NCBI GenBank assembly: GCA_950295325.1
Contig: OX485808.1
Location: 39,266,527 to 39,330,526, forward strand
DNA from: Polytrichum commune
Lineage: Eukaryota > Streptophyta > Polytrichopsida > Polytrichales > Polytrichaceae
DNA length: 64,000 nt
Reading direction: 5' to 3'
The notes under the pieces are model-generated. The model saw nothing but the letters and a program-made list of their open reading frames with translations. It did not search any database and was not told the origin of the DNA. The translations under genes were made by a program, and so were the position numbers. Shown here in pieces: positions 33,838 through 46,772 of this stretch. Positions within the stretch are counted from its first letter, which is position 1. Every line of letters begins with the position of its first letter.

Positions 33838-34930
33838 CTGAAAAAATTCCAAGTGTCAATATGATTATTCTGGGATTAAGGTTCAAAGTTGTGGCTTGCT
33901 CCAAAATTTCATGAGTTTCAAGAGGATAGTCCAATTGAAAATGTTACCTGAGGAAGTGCATCAATATCTAACTCACACTGGGAATTATTTTCAGAAGAAT
34001 TGAATTAACAATGATAATAATGAAATACATGCTCAAACATCTAGTGCACAAAATCCTATATAGCAGTCAAGAATCCAAAAGTCTACATTTTTTATAATTA
34101 ATATTGTGGGCATACTTTTAGTGTGACTTACCCTTTGATGTACTAGAGTGTGGCCCACAGTATGTGCAATACCGCATTCAACTAGTGTGGAACCTTATAC
34201 TTCAGGGAATGGTTTTTGCATCAATCTCTCCACATAACCAAAATTCACAGAAATTCTATTACCAACTAACAAGGAAAATTTGGGATAATGATTATTTTCA
34301 ATTGGTTGAAATACATTTTTGTACATAGATAGCTTATTCTAATTTAAATTTGAAACCATCCAGGTATGATGGGTATGAATTGAATCTCAATTTGTTGGAA
34401 GTCTCCCAAATGCACACTATTTTCCATCCAATTGAAAAATTGTGACTTGCAATGTAGGCCTCCGATGGTATATACTATGGGTAGGAATACAATGTGCACC
34501 TTAATTTTATCTTGAAGTATCCTTGACCTATATGTTTGCACCAATGTTGGACCAGTATATAAGTGAATGCATGGTATCAATACACAATATCAATAATAGT
34601 ATCCAAGAACCTACCCAACTGGTATCGGAATTGTGATAATAGGTAGTAAGATACTGATACTTGGTGGGTATCACAAGATGACAAATCCTTGTATACCCAG
34701 GTTTCTATTTGGGTCAATACCATATTAATACTAGGGTAACTTTACGTAGGTATGAAGGTTTTTGCATGGTATGTAGACCCGAAAGGTATCAAAATCAAAA
34801 GTACCCTCAAATACCCATACCCTCACAACATTAAAAAATATTTTTTAAACTGTAAAATCTTCATTACATGTGCTCTAGTTTCAAGAAAGGTTGAGTGAAA
34901 TGATGTACAGGCATTGATGGAAATACAAAC

Positions 34931-35175
34931 CTGAGCACGCGCCCGGCGAGGCCTTGATTTGCGCAATTTCTGAAGGTCCGCCTGGTTCGCAACACCAAGA
35001 ACTGCAGATTCCCAAGTCCCTAAATTGCCTTTGATGCTCTTACCAGAAGTTTCAAGGACAAGGTAAGAGTCTACACTGTTAGAGACAGAGGGAGGATCCC
35101 ATTGCTGGGTGTTGTGAATGACACCAAATTCCGCTGGGATCGAGTCGTATCCGCACGCACTAACCACCAGAGACC
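34931..35175 (-). pseudogene. Saccharopine-dehydrogenase-like oxidoreductase, middle exon
   Basis: Encodes SACGYDSIPAEFGVI, an LVLETSGKSIKGNLGTWESAVLGVAN block and LRKSRPRRARAQ, clear hallmarks of the SCCPDH-like family. It has a good acceptor (TTTCCATACAG) and donor (CAG|GTTTGT). The N-terminal NAD-binding exon(s) with the GASGFTG motif are absent between here and the MnmE 3' end, so only two internal exons survive. Most likely a gene relic or captured fragment. Confidence 0.65.
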
Positions 35176-35299
35176 CTGTATGGAAAAACATGTCATCATT
35201 TTTACTCAAATCTAATCTAAAATAGTCCAAGAGAACAAGTGATTGATGATATAGTCCCACTAGAGAGGATTAAAATCGAGGCTATATGTGCACAGGGCT

Positions 35300-38100
35300 A
35301 TATATATTGTTCTTGTTCACAACCGTTCACGGGGAGGTCACTTCATTGTCAAGTTGACACCACGTGCGGACAAAGTTTGCTACCCCTATATTACATGCCA
35401 TATATAATTTTAAAATTTATGATATTTTTTCTACATATACATAACCATTGATAGTATCTTTTGTATACTTTTTTGAAATTTTTAGTCATCTTTATTTATT
35501 TTTAGTAATTGTTTTAGTTCAATTCTATGTCATTCTAGTTAGAAATGGTATGTTTTATGAAAAAAACAAATCATCAAATTTAGTTACCACTTTTGACTAT
35601 GTCATAGGTACTGTGTATATCTACTCATGAAAAAAAATTGATAAAATTTTAACCCATTTTGGTGGTGCAACTTACCAAAAGAAGATTTTTTTTGGTCGCA
35701 CGTGGTGTTCAACTTGACAATGGAGTGATCTACCCGTGCAACCGTTTGGAGTCTGGATTGAGTGAGAACATTGCAAACGAAAACAAGGGTGTTATGTTTT
35801 GTATCTGACGTTCACTTTAACCTGGAGAAGGCATCCACGTCTGCCATCTCTTGCTTAGTTGATGGTTCATTGAAATCTAGCTTCACTTATTGAGCATATA
35901 GGTTGTCTTGCTTCCATTAGCATAAATCTGCTCTTAAAAACATATAGGCTCATAAAAATCCAAGGCTATATCTGCACAAGGCTTTAAAATAACTTCATTT
36001 CACCCACTGACTGTTGATATCACAGCCGAGTCTGTGTGTGTGTGTAGGAGTAATGTAATTGCTTGCTGCCAAATAATTTCGACAATCTCCTCAATACTCA
36101 AGTTTGGGCAGAATAGACAATGTTCAGGACTGCTACCCAAAAACATTGGAGCTTAATAATACTGGACACTCATCAGTGAACAAAAAAACCCTTGTAAGTC
36201 TCAAGGTTCAAACCCACATCACTTGTGATATTTACAGATTATAAAGCACCAGCTTCAAATTCAAAAAACACGACACCACTTCTAACATCGGTGGTAATCA
36301 CCCAAACCCCAAAAAATTCCCATAAGTGCCTACCCCCACTTCACCCAACACATAAAGCATGTGCATCGCTCATGAAATTTGCAGATTATAAGGTGCCCGC
36401 GCCAAATTACAAGAAAACCCAGAAAATTTCACTCTAGACACTCAAGGACTGGACCCGGACAGAAAGGCATCTTCTTGGGCACATTGAGGATCGTGTGAAA
36501 GTTTTGTGGAATGAGTACTTATTCAACAAAAAATCTGTTACAGTCAGAGAAATCAACTCAGAGTATTTTATCAAGGAAAAAAACATCTTCAGAGATGATT
36601 CCAAAGTTTAATGCAGAGATTGTGTTATCTCTCGAATGAAAGTATCACAACGAGTAGGGAATGGGCTCTGAAGATCAAAAGGTACAAAGAGAGAAAACAC
36701 AACTTTGTATGATCATTTTATACATCTAACACTGCATTTTGTTTTTCCATTGCCCTGTCTCATTTGAAGCATTCAGCTGTGGTTGGAATTTTGAAGTTTC
36801 TCCTGTTTGTGTAGTGTTATCCATGGACCCTTTAATCGGCGCGATTTCTGGGGGCTGTGCAATTGTGCTTAAACCCTCTGAAGTGGCACCAGCCATGTCC
36901 GATGTATGCTTATGTCTGATGAAAGTGAGGTTATTGAGCGCCGTGAGCGAGAATCGTAACCCTGAGAATCGAAACGAGAGACTCTGATCCCACAATCACA
37001 CTGCAACTGAAGTGAAACAACCTGCAGGGAGCTTGGAACGAGCCAAAAGCATACCTCAAATTCAGATAAATTTGGAAGAAGGCAGGAGATTCGACGTACA
37101 TACACAGGCCATATATTGTGGTAGCCTTCAATGTTGTTCTGCTAGTAGAGGTGAATCGAAATTGTGCGAGCTAGACAGGTCTAAGTGAATGTGGCTCACA
37201 TGAAAAGCTCAGCTAAAAATAGTCCCACAAATATGTTCCACGAGGCTGTCCCTACTCACATGAATACTGCCGCTCAACCTCTTGCTGGTGTCGAAAAGGT
37301 TTTCCCTAGAATGAGGACGACAGCGTCCCTCCGCCACACCACTCTTCGGGAGAGAGTAGATCCTGAAACGAAATACAAACTCACAAACTCCAGCATACAA
37401 GTGCTACAATATCCATAACTGCGACCGCTCCGCACACCGCCCGGCAAACCTCGCACCCACCTCGCAAACCCCGGACACAGTTCGCGGACCGCGCACAAGG
37501 CTCCCGTACATTGTGAGGCATCTGCCGGAGCGGATGAACTTCATCGCTGGTTGCCGGGTTTTCATTCAGACCATCCAGGGACTCAAGCAAAACGTTGGTA
37601 TTTACCAATAGTGAGAAAGCAGGGGAAAGAGCAGCTCTGTGACTCTTTCCGGCAGGACACACAAGCCGACAAGCTCTGACAGCTACCTCACTCCTCCGTT
37701 CTGGCACCCGCATGTGCGGTGCCAGTTAAGCCCCAAACACCAATCCCGGCACCATAACCGGCATGAACACCCCGGGTGTGCCCCCCCCCCCCCCCTTAGT
37801 ATGGTAACATCATTTAAGCCATGATATGTATTATCAGTATAATTGATTCCTTCCACCATACCAATCCGTGTTAAATTGCACCACATTTGCTACCTAGGAG
37901 AAAGGGTTAAACAGGTCTGACAATCAGAAGTGACATAACGAAAACCCTTTTGTAGCAAATCAACTTCAATAAGAAACCACGGAAGCCTTATAAATCTACA
38001 TTTTGTGACTAAATTGATGCTAAACTGACTTGAGTTTAGTTGTATAAGTGAAATTATCTGTTAGAATGTAAAGTGAGAAAGAGGATGAGTAAACACCTAA
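35300..38100. other. Intergenic stretch with gene relics only
   Basis: Apart from the ALDH fragment I see no gene. The GC-rich part 37,420-37,800 has short frames on both strands without recognisable family motifs, and ends in a poly-C run at about 37,778-37,794. A short TG repeat lies at about 36,028-36,043. Confidence 0.55.
36775..36903 (+). pseudogene. Aldehyde dehydrogenase (ALDH3-like) exon fragment
   Basis: An open stretch of ~43 codons after an acceptor-like ...CATTCAG encodes WNF, then SMDPLIGAISGGCAIVLKPSEVAPAMSD. This matches the ALDH3-type WNFP...DPxIGAIxAGNAVVLKPSExAPA segment (cofactor-binding Lys in KPSE). The part between WNF and LSMDP is longer and off consensus, and the catalytic Asn/Cys regions are not found nearby. 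A GTATGC donor-like site follows. Probably a single surviving exon. Confidence 0.55.
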
Positions 38101-38114
38101 CAATGTGAATGTCT

Positions 38115-41100
38115 TTATTTGCCAATACAAAAACGATTGAAAATATTTGACAGAATCTCTTCTGAAACATCATCACCGCTAATTTGACCCAGTGCAATGG
38201 CAGCCTCCTTGAGATCTATAGTCCACATATCCATGGGGATGTCCTCTTGCACCGACTCCACTACCCTTTGGAGGGCTTCATTTGCTCGTACCAGCTGCTC
38301 AGCTTGTCGCTGAAAATCAAAAAATAACAGAGCATCAAAAAAAGTTACTTTGTCAAGGGCTATTTTTAAACTTTTGAATCTTTTCTCGCCAGTATGTTCA
38401 CCCTTCAAACCTTCAACTTTTTCTATAGTAAGTTACCAAGCACCAGGTTGTATAAGATGAAGATTGAAACAAACAATCTCGAACAACTGGAAATAGTAAG
38501 GTACTTACTTGATTGACAGCCCACTGCTGACCCTCACTTGAAACATGCCCAAGGCCAACAAGATCTAGTATAGCTACATCGAGCTCCTGCAAGCCCACAC
38601 CCTGTGTTGCACAGGTTGCCACCCGCTTGAAGAAAGTTTTTTGAACTTTGTCAGGCAGAATTACTGATCCAGCTGCAGCTTTATCCACCTTATTTACCAC
38701 TAAGATTGAAGGAGCTTGTGCACCTTGACTCTGCTACAAGACTCAATGGGAAACATATCAGAATGGGCTGAATATATACGATAGTTTACTGATGGATCCA
38801 AAAACATCTTCCTGAATAAATGAAAACAAAGCAGCCTGATTGAACTGGTGAGAAATTGTGAGAAAGTATCACATGATCTCCAAACTTTAATTTTTCCTGT
38901 AAAGTTAGGCAGTTCGATCTTCTGTGATCGTAAATACTCGACAAGGGATTTCATTACCCCTATCTAGTAGATTTGACATAAGAGGAAATCAATAAGATCA
39001 GTATGGCTGAGACTTACTTTAGATTCAGAGGCAAGCTCTGAAGTAGGGGCCATAGCTCCTGCCAGGACACCACCTGTTTGCTGTGGTGTATGCATCAGAG
39101 TTCCTTCTGTGCCCCAGAGCCTTCGAAAAATTGTAGCATCTTCTGGTGTCCATCCATCACTAGCACTTATAACCATCACAATCACATCCGCCCCCTTTGC
39201 AACAGCCTCTGACCGTTCCACTCCTGTGAAACATGGACTTCATTTCAAAAAACAAAAGAATGAAACTAGTATCACAACATTAATTGCTCTATGGACAATC
39301 ATAAAATGCAATTAATAAAGTCTCTCCTAATTTCCAGAATGGGTAGGACCAGCCATATGTTCTGAGATATTCTTGTATGCAGCCACCATATCATTTGAAA
39401 TACCATAATTTTTCTTTAGCAGCCTATACAGTAATGTGATTTGAAGACGAGGACATAACAATAAGAGGGCTGCTTACCAACCCTACTTCATGAGGCATGA
39501 GACAAGAACACTGTCCATGGATTTGGCCACAAGAAGCAACTCCTGATGACTTCAACAAAGAATACGTCAAACTTTTCAAGCAACCCTGTACACACTCTTG
39601 GAAAAAATAATTGCAATGCAATATTTGAGCATACCAATTCTCTCTACAATGTCAGGAGTATCACGAATGCCTGCAGTATCCAGCAGGTTGACAGCAATTC
39701 CACCCACAACCATTCGAGCTTCAATGATGTCACGTGTTGTGCCAGGGACATCGGTCACTATAGCCCTCTCACTCTGCAAATCAGACATAAAAATTTCTTA
39801 CTTTGTCAGCTCTTTCCACATGCATGACCACAAACTGCTCACTTACAATGAGACTTAACTGGCAAGAGGTGGCTGAACTGTACAATACCATATATACATA
39901 CAGACATTCATTGTACACAACAATCTGGAACAAGGTCTCACCTACTTGGCTCCAAGAATTCAAGAGGCTCGACTTGCCAACATTTGGCCTCCCAACTATA
40001 GCAATCTGAAAGAACAACCACGTTACTAACTTCTCAGAAAAAAGTTTATACCATACTCCTGAATATCTGAAGAAAGTACAGATTGAAAGTCACCAACTTT
40101 GTAGACTGTAATATGATGACAGAGACACTCAATTTGATCATCTTTGATTACTAGCTAGTAAGAGAAACATGGGCTCCACATCATCCCAATAGAAGTGCCT
40201 TCCAATGCAGATACAAAAGCTATGATGCTTCTACTCTAGGTTCATTCAATTGAATGAAGAGGGTGCAGAGAGAGTTGAGCACTTGACCATTTACGCATAT
40301 GATACTTATCAATCTTTTTGCCCATATGTTGATGTAGATTCAACATCATGCTATACATTTTGACAACCGAATGAGAACAATCAAACTTCCAACAGAGGGT
40401 TAAAAAATAGATGCATCAAACTAGAGATCACATCCTAAGAGTTGTATACAGATTGACAATGCTCTACTTGAATGCACACCTGACATCCAGATTGAAGCAA
40501 GCGGCCTCTGCTTGCTGTGGACAAAGCCTGTTGTAGGCGTTCACACATTGCACCAATTCTTGCAGTCAAAGAATTTGTGTCCAAGTCGGGCATTTCATCA
40601 TCAAAGTCTATACGTGCCTCCATCTCCACCAACAAATCTATGCACTCCATCCGCACAGATTGCACAAAGGAAGAAAGACCTCCCTGTACACCCCAATTTC
40701 ATGTAAGCATGAAATGCAAAAGAGACACTTAAAAAAAGATAAGAGAATCAATGCTGCACAATAGCAAATCAGTTTCCACATAAACATTCAGAATATGAGT
40801 ATGGGTATAGAAATATGACAGTAATAAGATGATTCGAACTTGATCCTGTACATGGAATAATTCTGTCATATCTCAACGGCTAGACAGTCCCTCCATTGTG
40901 GAATTGAACCCCAAAACACTTGAGTTCAATTAGTGGTTATGAATCCATTGAAAATGATTATTTACCAACTAGAAAGTTCACTATATCAAGTTTACTACCA
41001 CACCTGAATTCCTGCCAGTGCTGTTTGTGCAGCAAGAGGGGTTTTAGCAGCAACTAATTGCGCAACATTTTCTGCTTGTGCAAGGTCCAGACGTCCATTT

Positions 41101-43594
41101 AAGAAGGCACGCAAAGTGAATTCTCCTGCATAGAACAAAATATTAAGTTTAACCTCTTGAACTTTGACCTCCATAACCCAAATTCCTACCATTGACTATT
41201 AATTTTAGACTACCCTCCTGCACCCCAATCCAGGGTGCCAGTTCATGCTGTAAGAAACCTATATCCCAAACTGTGAGCAAAAGGTCTAACAGTAGAAAGA
41301 CGTTGCATGTTGGAGTCCCTGTGGTTCTCCTCATGCAGGCAAAGTCTGTAGACAGCCATAGGAACTCCAAAACCTCTGGACATTGCCAAGCATCGACATC
41401 TAGAAATTCATGAGAACAAGAGAGAGTATAAAGAGAAGGAAACAATTCCACGTAACCATCAAGTGTCTCAGACGCCCAGTCCAGGCCTCTGAAAGCATTA
41501 AATGATGTATGTGAGCTACATATTTCCATTTTTAACCAATTGTGTCAAAAGTGACCCTATCTAAAATTATCTTACCCTTCAAGTGCACTTTTCAAATTGG
41601 TTGAATAACTTGATTTGATAAAGCTTTGGATTCAAATACACAGCCTGAATGCCATTGGATGCATATAAATACTTAGTATATTGATCATCAATGTCACACA
41701 TGATTATGTTAAATTTTCTCCTTGACATAAGACAATATCTAAATAAATTTTTATATTCATATATATAGACTTTATGATTTTAGGACTTGGTGAGGCTCAT
41801 TGAAATTGTGGAAAGAATTAAAGACACACCAGGCTGTGCAAGCCTTGCACCAGCCTGGATGCAAAGCTGCAGCACTTGACGTACACATACATCCCCTCCA
41901 TGGCACTGTAGTTCAACAACGTCCTCCCTGGTGTACGATCTTGGAGCCAACATTGGCACTACCAAAACCTGCAAAAGAAAAGATACCTCAATGAGCCCCC
42001 CAATAGACATGAGATTTTCTTGAATCACAGCAGAATCTCAAAAGATCACAATATATTCTAAATTGTAGTCTTGACACTTGAGAGCATGGATGCACCAAAT
42101 CATCTTCAATTTCTGTACCTCATCCACAAGTGATTCTAACTCATCAACAAGAGTCCCATATTCCACCCGGTGGCTCTGAGGTTTCCACAGATTGGCACGT
42201 GAAATCTCATCCTTTGCTCTTCTTGCTGGACGAAAAAGACGACCTACAATTTCCACTGCTGAAGTCCCTGACAACCGTACAATTGCAACGGCTCCTTGCT
42301 GACTCCCCATAGCAGTAACGATTGCAGCTATTGTGTCAGAGTCTGTTGGTGTTTGGCATGGATCCTTGCCTTGTGTGGGCTCTGTTGTCTCGTTTTTTAG
42401 TCTCACATCTTTGGTATACACTGCTGTTCCAGCTGAAAAGCACATAACTTTCAGAACTTACCGAGTTCAGCAGCCCAAACCTTATAAAGCTGGATTTTTT
42501 TCACTCAAAATTAAATATCAAGTGTGGAGTAACTCACTGCATAATGGATATAAGCTGCAGTACTTACATTGTGAATCTAGATGAGGAAAGTGCAACGAGA
42601 AAATCTGATGTCTACTATGGCTTCTATAAAGTATCCGCATTCTCTAGCTACATCCTGCACAAATGGCAGAGAACTAAGGCTCACTAACAGACATTAATTG
42701 CATCCTTCTCTAGTAAGTATAAAGCAACAGCTCGACCTCAATTCCACTGGACAAAAAAGATGCACACTTCCAAGAAAGTCTGACCCATACCAGATGAGAG
42801 ATTCCTTTCCATGGAGGCCAAGGTTTTCCGGACCAAATTCGCTCTACCTCCATTTGCTTCATGGCGTTTTCTAAGGTACACCTGTGCCAAACTATTAATG
42901 GCCACAGAGCAACCAAAAAATCCAGATTAAGATTTTGCAAAACTGTAGCCAAATAACTAAACCCTAAACCCTGAACTCTGACCCACCAACAATGTGGAGG
43001 AGATGCAGGAGAACTCTCCCATTAGTTTTCTTATATATTATCAAGGTTTTGCGCGTAGACATGGACAGCATTATCATCTACAAAATGTGGAGCATCTTGC
43101 ACACTCCTTAGTTCGCAAATTCCAAATCTGAAATTTGCCAATTCAGAGCCAAAGACATAAATCTTAAATCCTGACCTACCAATAAGGTGGTGGCCCACAA
43201 GTTCGCCAGAAAATAAAACACTTCACAATCATGGACAGAAATTATAAAAAAAACAAGATCAAAATTCTTAAAAGACATAGATTGAGGTCTTACAGGAACC
43301 AGAGAGGATGTAAAATTTCCCACAGTATACTGTCCAATTAAGTGACAATCAACATGCAAAAACATCAAATTCGACAAAAAAGACTGCGACATCCATCAAC
43401 AAATGGACGAACATAGGATAAGAGTGAGAAATTAACATCAAAAAAAACAAAACAAAAAGTTCAAATGAGGATGGTACTGACTTGCATGGATTATACAGGG
43501 AGCAAAATGGAGAGGCAGCAGCTGAGGGGATGCGCCATAACTTGAAAGCGGACGAGAGAGGGTGCAGGAGCAATGGCGAGCGGCAGAGGGCCAT
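38115..43594 (-). CDS. mnmE: tRNA modification GTPase MnmE (organellar)
   Basis: Eleven exons join perfectly to 602 aa: 43594-43478, 42881-42791, 42432-42119, 41968-41830, 41125-41004, 40683-40480, 40005-39946, 39773-39635, 39223-39018, 38730-38509 and 38309-38115. MnmE, with MnmG, installs cm5/cmnm5 groups on wobble uridines of organellar tRNAs. The first ~90 residues are Ser/Arg/Leu-rich and lack acids at the start (transit peptide). Then come the N-terminal TrmE domain ([41 protein letters not shown]), helical domain, and GTPase motifs G1 GRPNVGKSS (334-342), G2 GTTRD (360-364), G3 DTAG (381-384), G4 NKVD (477-480). The strictly conserved C-terminal CIGK closes it. The G3-G4 interval is some 10-15 residues longer than in E. 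coli, due to a polar insert at the exon 9 end. ATG at 43594; an AAACCCTAA telo-box lies just upstream (43,602-43,610). AATAAA overlaps the stop. Confidence 0.93.
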
Positions 43595-43601
43595 TGGAAC
43601 C

Positions 43602-43610
43602 AAACCCTAA
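43602..43610 (-). promoter_or_regulatory. Telo-box in the MnmE leader
   Basis: AAACCCTAA (read on +) directly before the MnmE ATG. Telo-boxes near transcription starts are typical of plant genes for translation and ribosome or organelle biogenesis, which fits the tRNA-modification role. The link to regulation is inference. Confidence 0.5.
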
Positions 43611-43970
43611 TCTGCGAGTGGCTATGGCCATATAAGATTGTTGAGAGTGGCTATGGTGCTTACTGAGCTCTCAAACGTACGAAGATAAACGTATGAAATG
43701 TTCGGCAAAGGACACGAAAGGACGCCTGAAGCCTAGAGACCATACAAAACTAACAATTTAACGCTATTAGAGCTTGAGAGCCCGTGACCATTGAAATCAA
43801 AAATCTCTCATTGGTGGAAAATGTCAAGACCATCTCACTTCATTGTACACTAGATCATGACTTCAAATTCTATAGCATTCCTCTGCAATGTGTGTTGCGG
43901 GTTGTGGGCCATGGGAATAAAATTATGGGATGAGGATCTTGCCAGAAGTACACTCGCATCCCATGTTTAT

Positions 43971-45251
43971 GGGGGACGCTAAGTACCCCCCCACGAACTA
44001 ATAGGGATTCCATATTCGGGCGGGGGCAGCCCTCTCACGAAATTTCTGGCCCCGCCCGGAATTTTTCCAAACCCGCCCGAAAATAGCTGCCCGCCCCGCC
44101 CGAAAACGAAAAAAACATTGCTCTTCCATACTTGAAGGCCGCTTGACTACAAATCCCATATTGAGTGCACTTCACCTTCAAGGTCTCAAATCCAATATAT
44201 ATGTGCACTTCCACCTAGTAAATAAGGCATTAAATGGGATTTCATTCCGGAAGTGAAACCATCAACCAAGAATGTAATTAACTTGGAAGTCAAAAAATTA
44301 GAAAATCCTCATCAACATTGAGGTTATGATTTTTATGACTTACCGTTTGAAATTGTCTTCGTCATTCTTAAATGACACTTAAATTTAGTGTGCTGATGTG
44401 GTATGTATATTTTATAATATTTTAGATAATTCTGGCTACTTTCAAGAATATTCATACGCACTTATTCTAATTAAGTGTGATTTAATGTAATTATGTCTAA
44501 TTAATTCTGATTAATCCTAATTAATCCCAAATAAATCAGAAAGTATTCTTTCCAAATTAAGTAAGACTAATTAATCCTAAAATTTAATTACTGGAATTAA
44601 CTCCAATTATGTCCAATCAATTTCAGTAATTACAATACTCAATTTTTATATCCAGTAAGCCTAATTAACCCTAAAATTTAATTAATGGAATTAACTCCAA
44701 TTAAATCCGGTAATTAAAATAATTTATTAATTAGTTCCATTAAGTATATTTTATACATAAGTGCGTATGAATATTCTTGAAAGTAGCCAGAATTATCTAA
44801 AATATTATAAAATATACATACCACATCAGCACACTAAATTTAAGTGTCATTTAAGAATGACGAAGACAATTTCAAACGGTAAGTCATAAAAATTATAACC
44901 TCAATGTTGATGAGGATTTTCTAATTTTTTGACTTCCAAGTTAATTACATTCTTGGTTGATGGTTTCACTTCCGGAATGAAATCCCATTTAATGCCTCAT
45001 TTACTAGGTGGAAGTGCACATATATATTGGATTTGAGACCCTGAAGGTGAAGTGCACTCAATATGGGATTTGTAGTCAAGCGGCCTTCAAGAATGGAAGA
45101 GCAATGTTTTTTTCGTTTTCGGGCGGGGCGGGCAGCTATTTTCGGGCGGGTTTGGAAAAAATCCGGGCGGGGCCAAAAATTTTGTGGGAGGGCTGCCCCC
45201 GCCCGAATATGGAATCCCTATTAGTTCGTGGGGGGGTACTTAGCGTCCCCC
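43971..45251. mobile_element. Non-autonomous foldback MULE (long-TIR), 1,281 bp
   Basis: The two arms, 43971-44465 and 44757-45251, are each 495 bp and inverted copies of each other with only a few percent difference. The ends are GGGGGACGCTAAG...CTTAGCGTCCCCC. A 9-bp direct duplication CATGTTTAT flanks the element (43,962-43,970 and 45,252-45,260), which is the Mutator-type target duplication. No coding region. GC-rich GGGCGGG blocks lie near both ends. It sits 377 bp upstream of the MnmE ATG and transcripts could fold into a long hairpin. Confidence 0.9.
44466..44756. repeat. AT-rich loop with tandem subrepeats
   Basis: The loop between the arms contains two copies of a ~90-bp unit (about 44,560-44,650 and 44,655-44,725) that share CTAATTAA.CCTAAAATTTAA and TGGAATTAACTCCAATTA, plus further TAATTAATCC words. 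It is nearly all A/T. Confidence 0.75.
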
Positions 45252-46772
45252 CATGTTTATATTGTCCGGGTTCACAAAACAAACACACAAAGTTTAATTA
45301 TATTTTGTCTTCAAATTTCTTGATTTCTTCACTAGTAGGAATGCAGGGTCCTCACGACAGCCTGGCGTGACAGGCAGGGTCCACAGTGTAGAAATTTCCC
45401 ACACTGCCGCATCCTGCAGGCATAAAATGGTGAAAAGCATGCAGAATGTTAACCTCCCCGCATGCATGTCGTGGGCCTGTTGGGGTAGTGTCCATGTTTA
45501 GCCCCTGCTTTGGCATTAATTAAGTATATCTGTAAATTAAAGTGGGCCGTCCTTTAATGGCGGTCCTGGCATTTAACCGGTGCCACCGTCATTGGTTTAG
45601 GGTCCTGACGACCACCACCACAGATTTCCAAGCCTTTTTTTTTATTCCCTGACGTTGCTTGGTCTTATAAGTACGCGTGGCATTTTGCATCCGTTTTTGC
45701 ACTTGGCGTATTGGTGATTTGCACAAAGAATACATCTCAAAATGGTGGACCACCTTTATACGTATTTTGTGGTCTGTGTCATCCATTTTGTGCCCTGTAA
45801 AATATTACAGCTTATGAGGTGCGGGGCATACGTTCCGTTCGCACATGTATTGCGCATGGTGGCTGCCACGACTGGCAGTTCCAATGTTTGGTTCCCAAAG
45901 CATCAACGATGGCACGCACACAAAAACACATACATGTGCATTGCAAATCACACATCGGTGTTCATATTTATAATATGTGAAGGTCTTTGGGTCTTCCTGT
46001 TGTGGTGTGTGTGCCACATTGGGCGTGTATTTATCTATACTCTGAATGTTTCCCCCCGGATCCCAGCAATTTATCCTCCTCGTGTTCTACCACATCCACT
46101 GCACTATGCCTACACACTTGGCTCTGTAGCCCCAGTTGTCGTCCCTCCAAACATGTGGGAAGCATGGCGGAACGCCCATCGCACTGCTCCATGCCCACCC
46201 ATCCAACATGTACGCAAGATGTCACCAGCTCGTACACGCGGTGGCAGGTGCTGCCATCATTGGATCCAATCTGCATTGTGACCTTCCTTCACCTTCAATT
46301 CCTGGACAGCATGAATTTCTCTTGTTAGCATAATGTGCAAACTCTGCATTGTCCCATTCCACATGATAACGCACAAAACCGGATTGCCTCTACTCATGCA
46401 CTGACACAACTTCAATGCGTACTCTGTCCCTTCCAGACATGCTGGTGGTGGCACAAGCGTGGCACTCATCGCAGACCCGCACCCAAGTTTTCAGTAGAGG
46501 CGACTGCCATGCAACATGCAGTTCTCCTGCTAGGTGTCTATGAATTCGGGCATTGACAATAAATGCACAATATAACATACCATACCTGCACGTGATGCCC
46601 GTGCAGACAGCGCACCGCGGTGGGGGTGGATGGGTTGGTTTGGGGGTGTTGGTGAAGTGGTCCACAAACCACAGACCTGGCAGATGCTATCCACAAACAT
46701 GCATGGAAGACGCCTGTGCGTGCTGTCCTGTGCACACAGTCTGGAGCACCTGCTGTTGCATGCACAGGCCTC

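Noticed and set aside
45742-46550. Overlapping frames on both strands near the CACTA left end
   Set aside because: Subterminal repeat-like sequence gives open frames on both strands; none has a domain or splice support.
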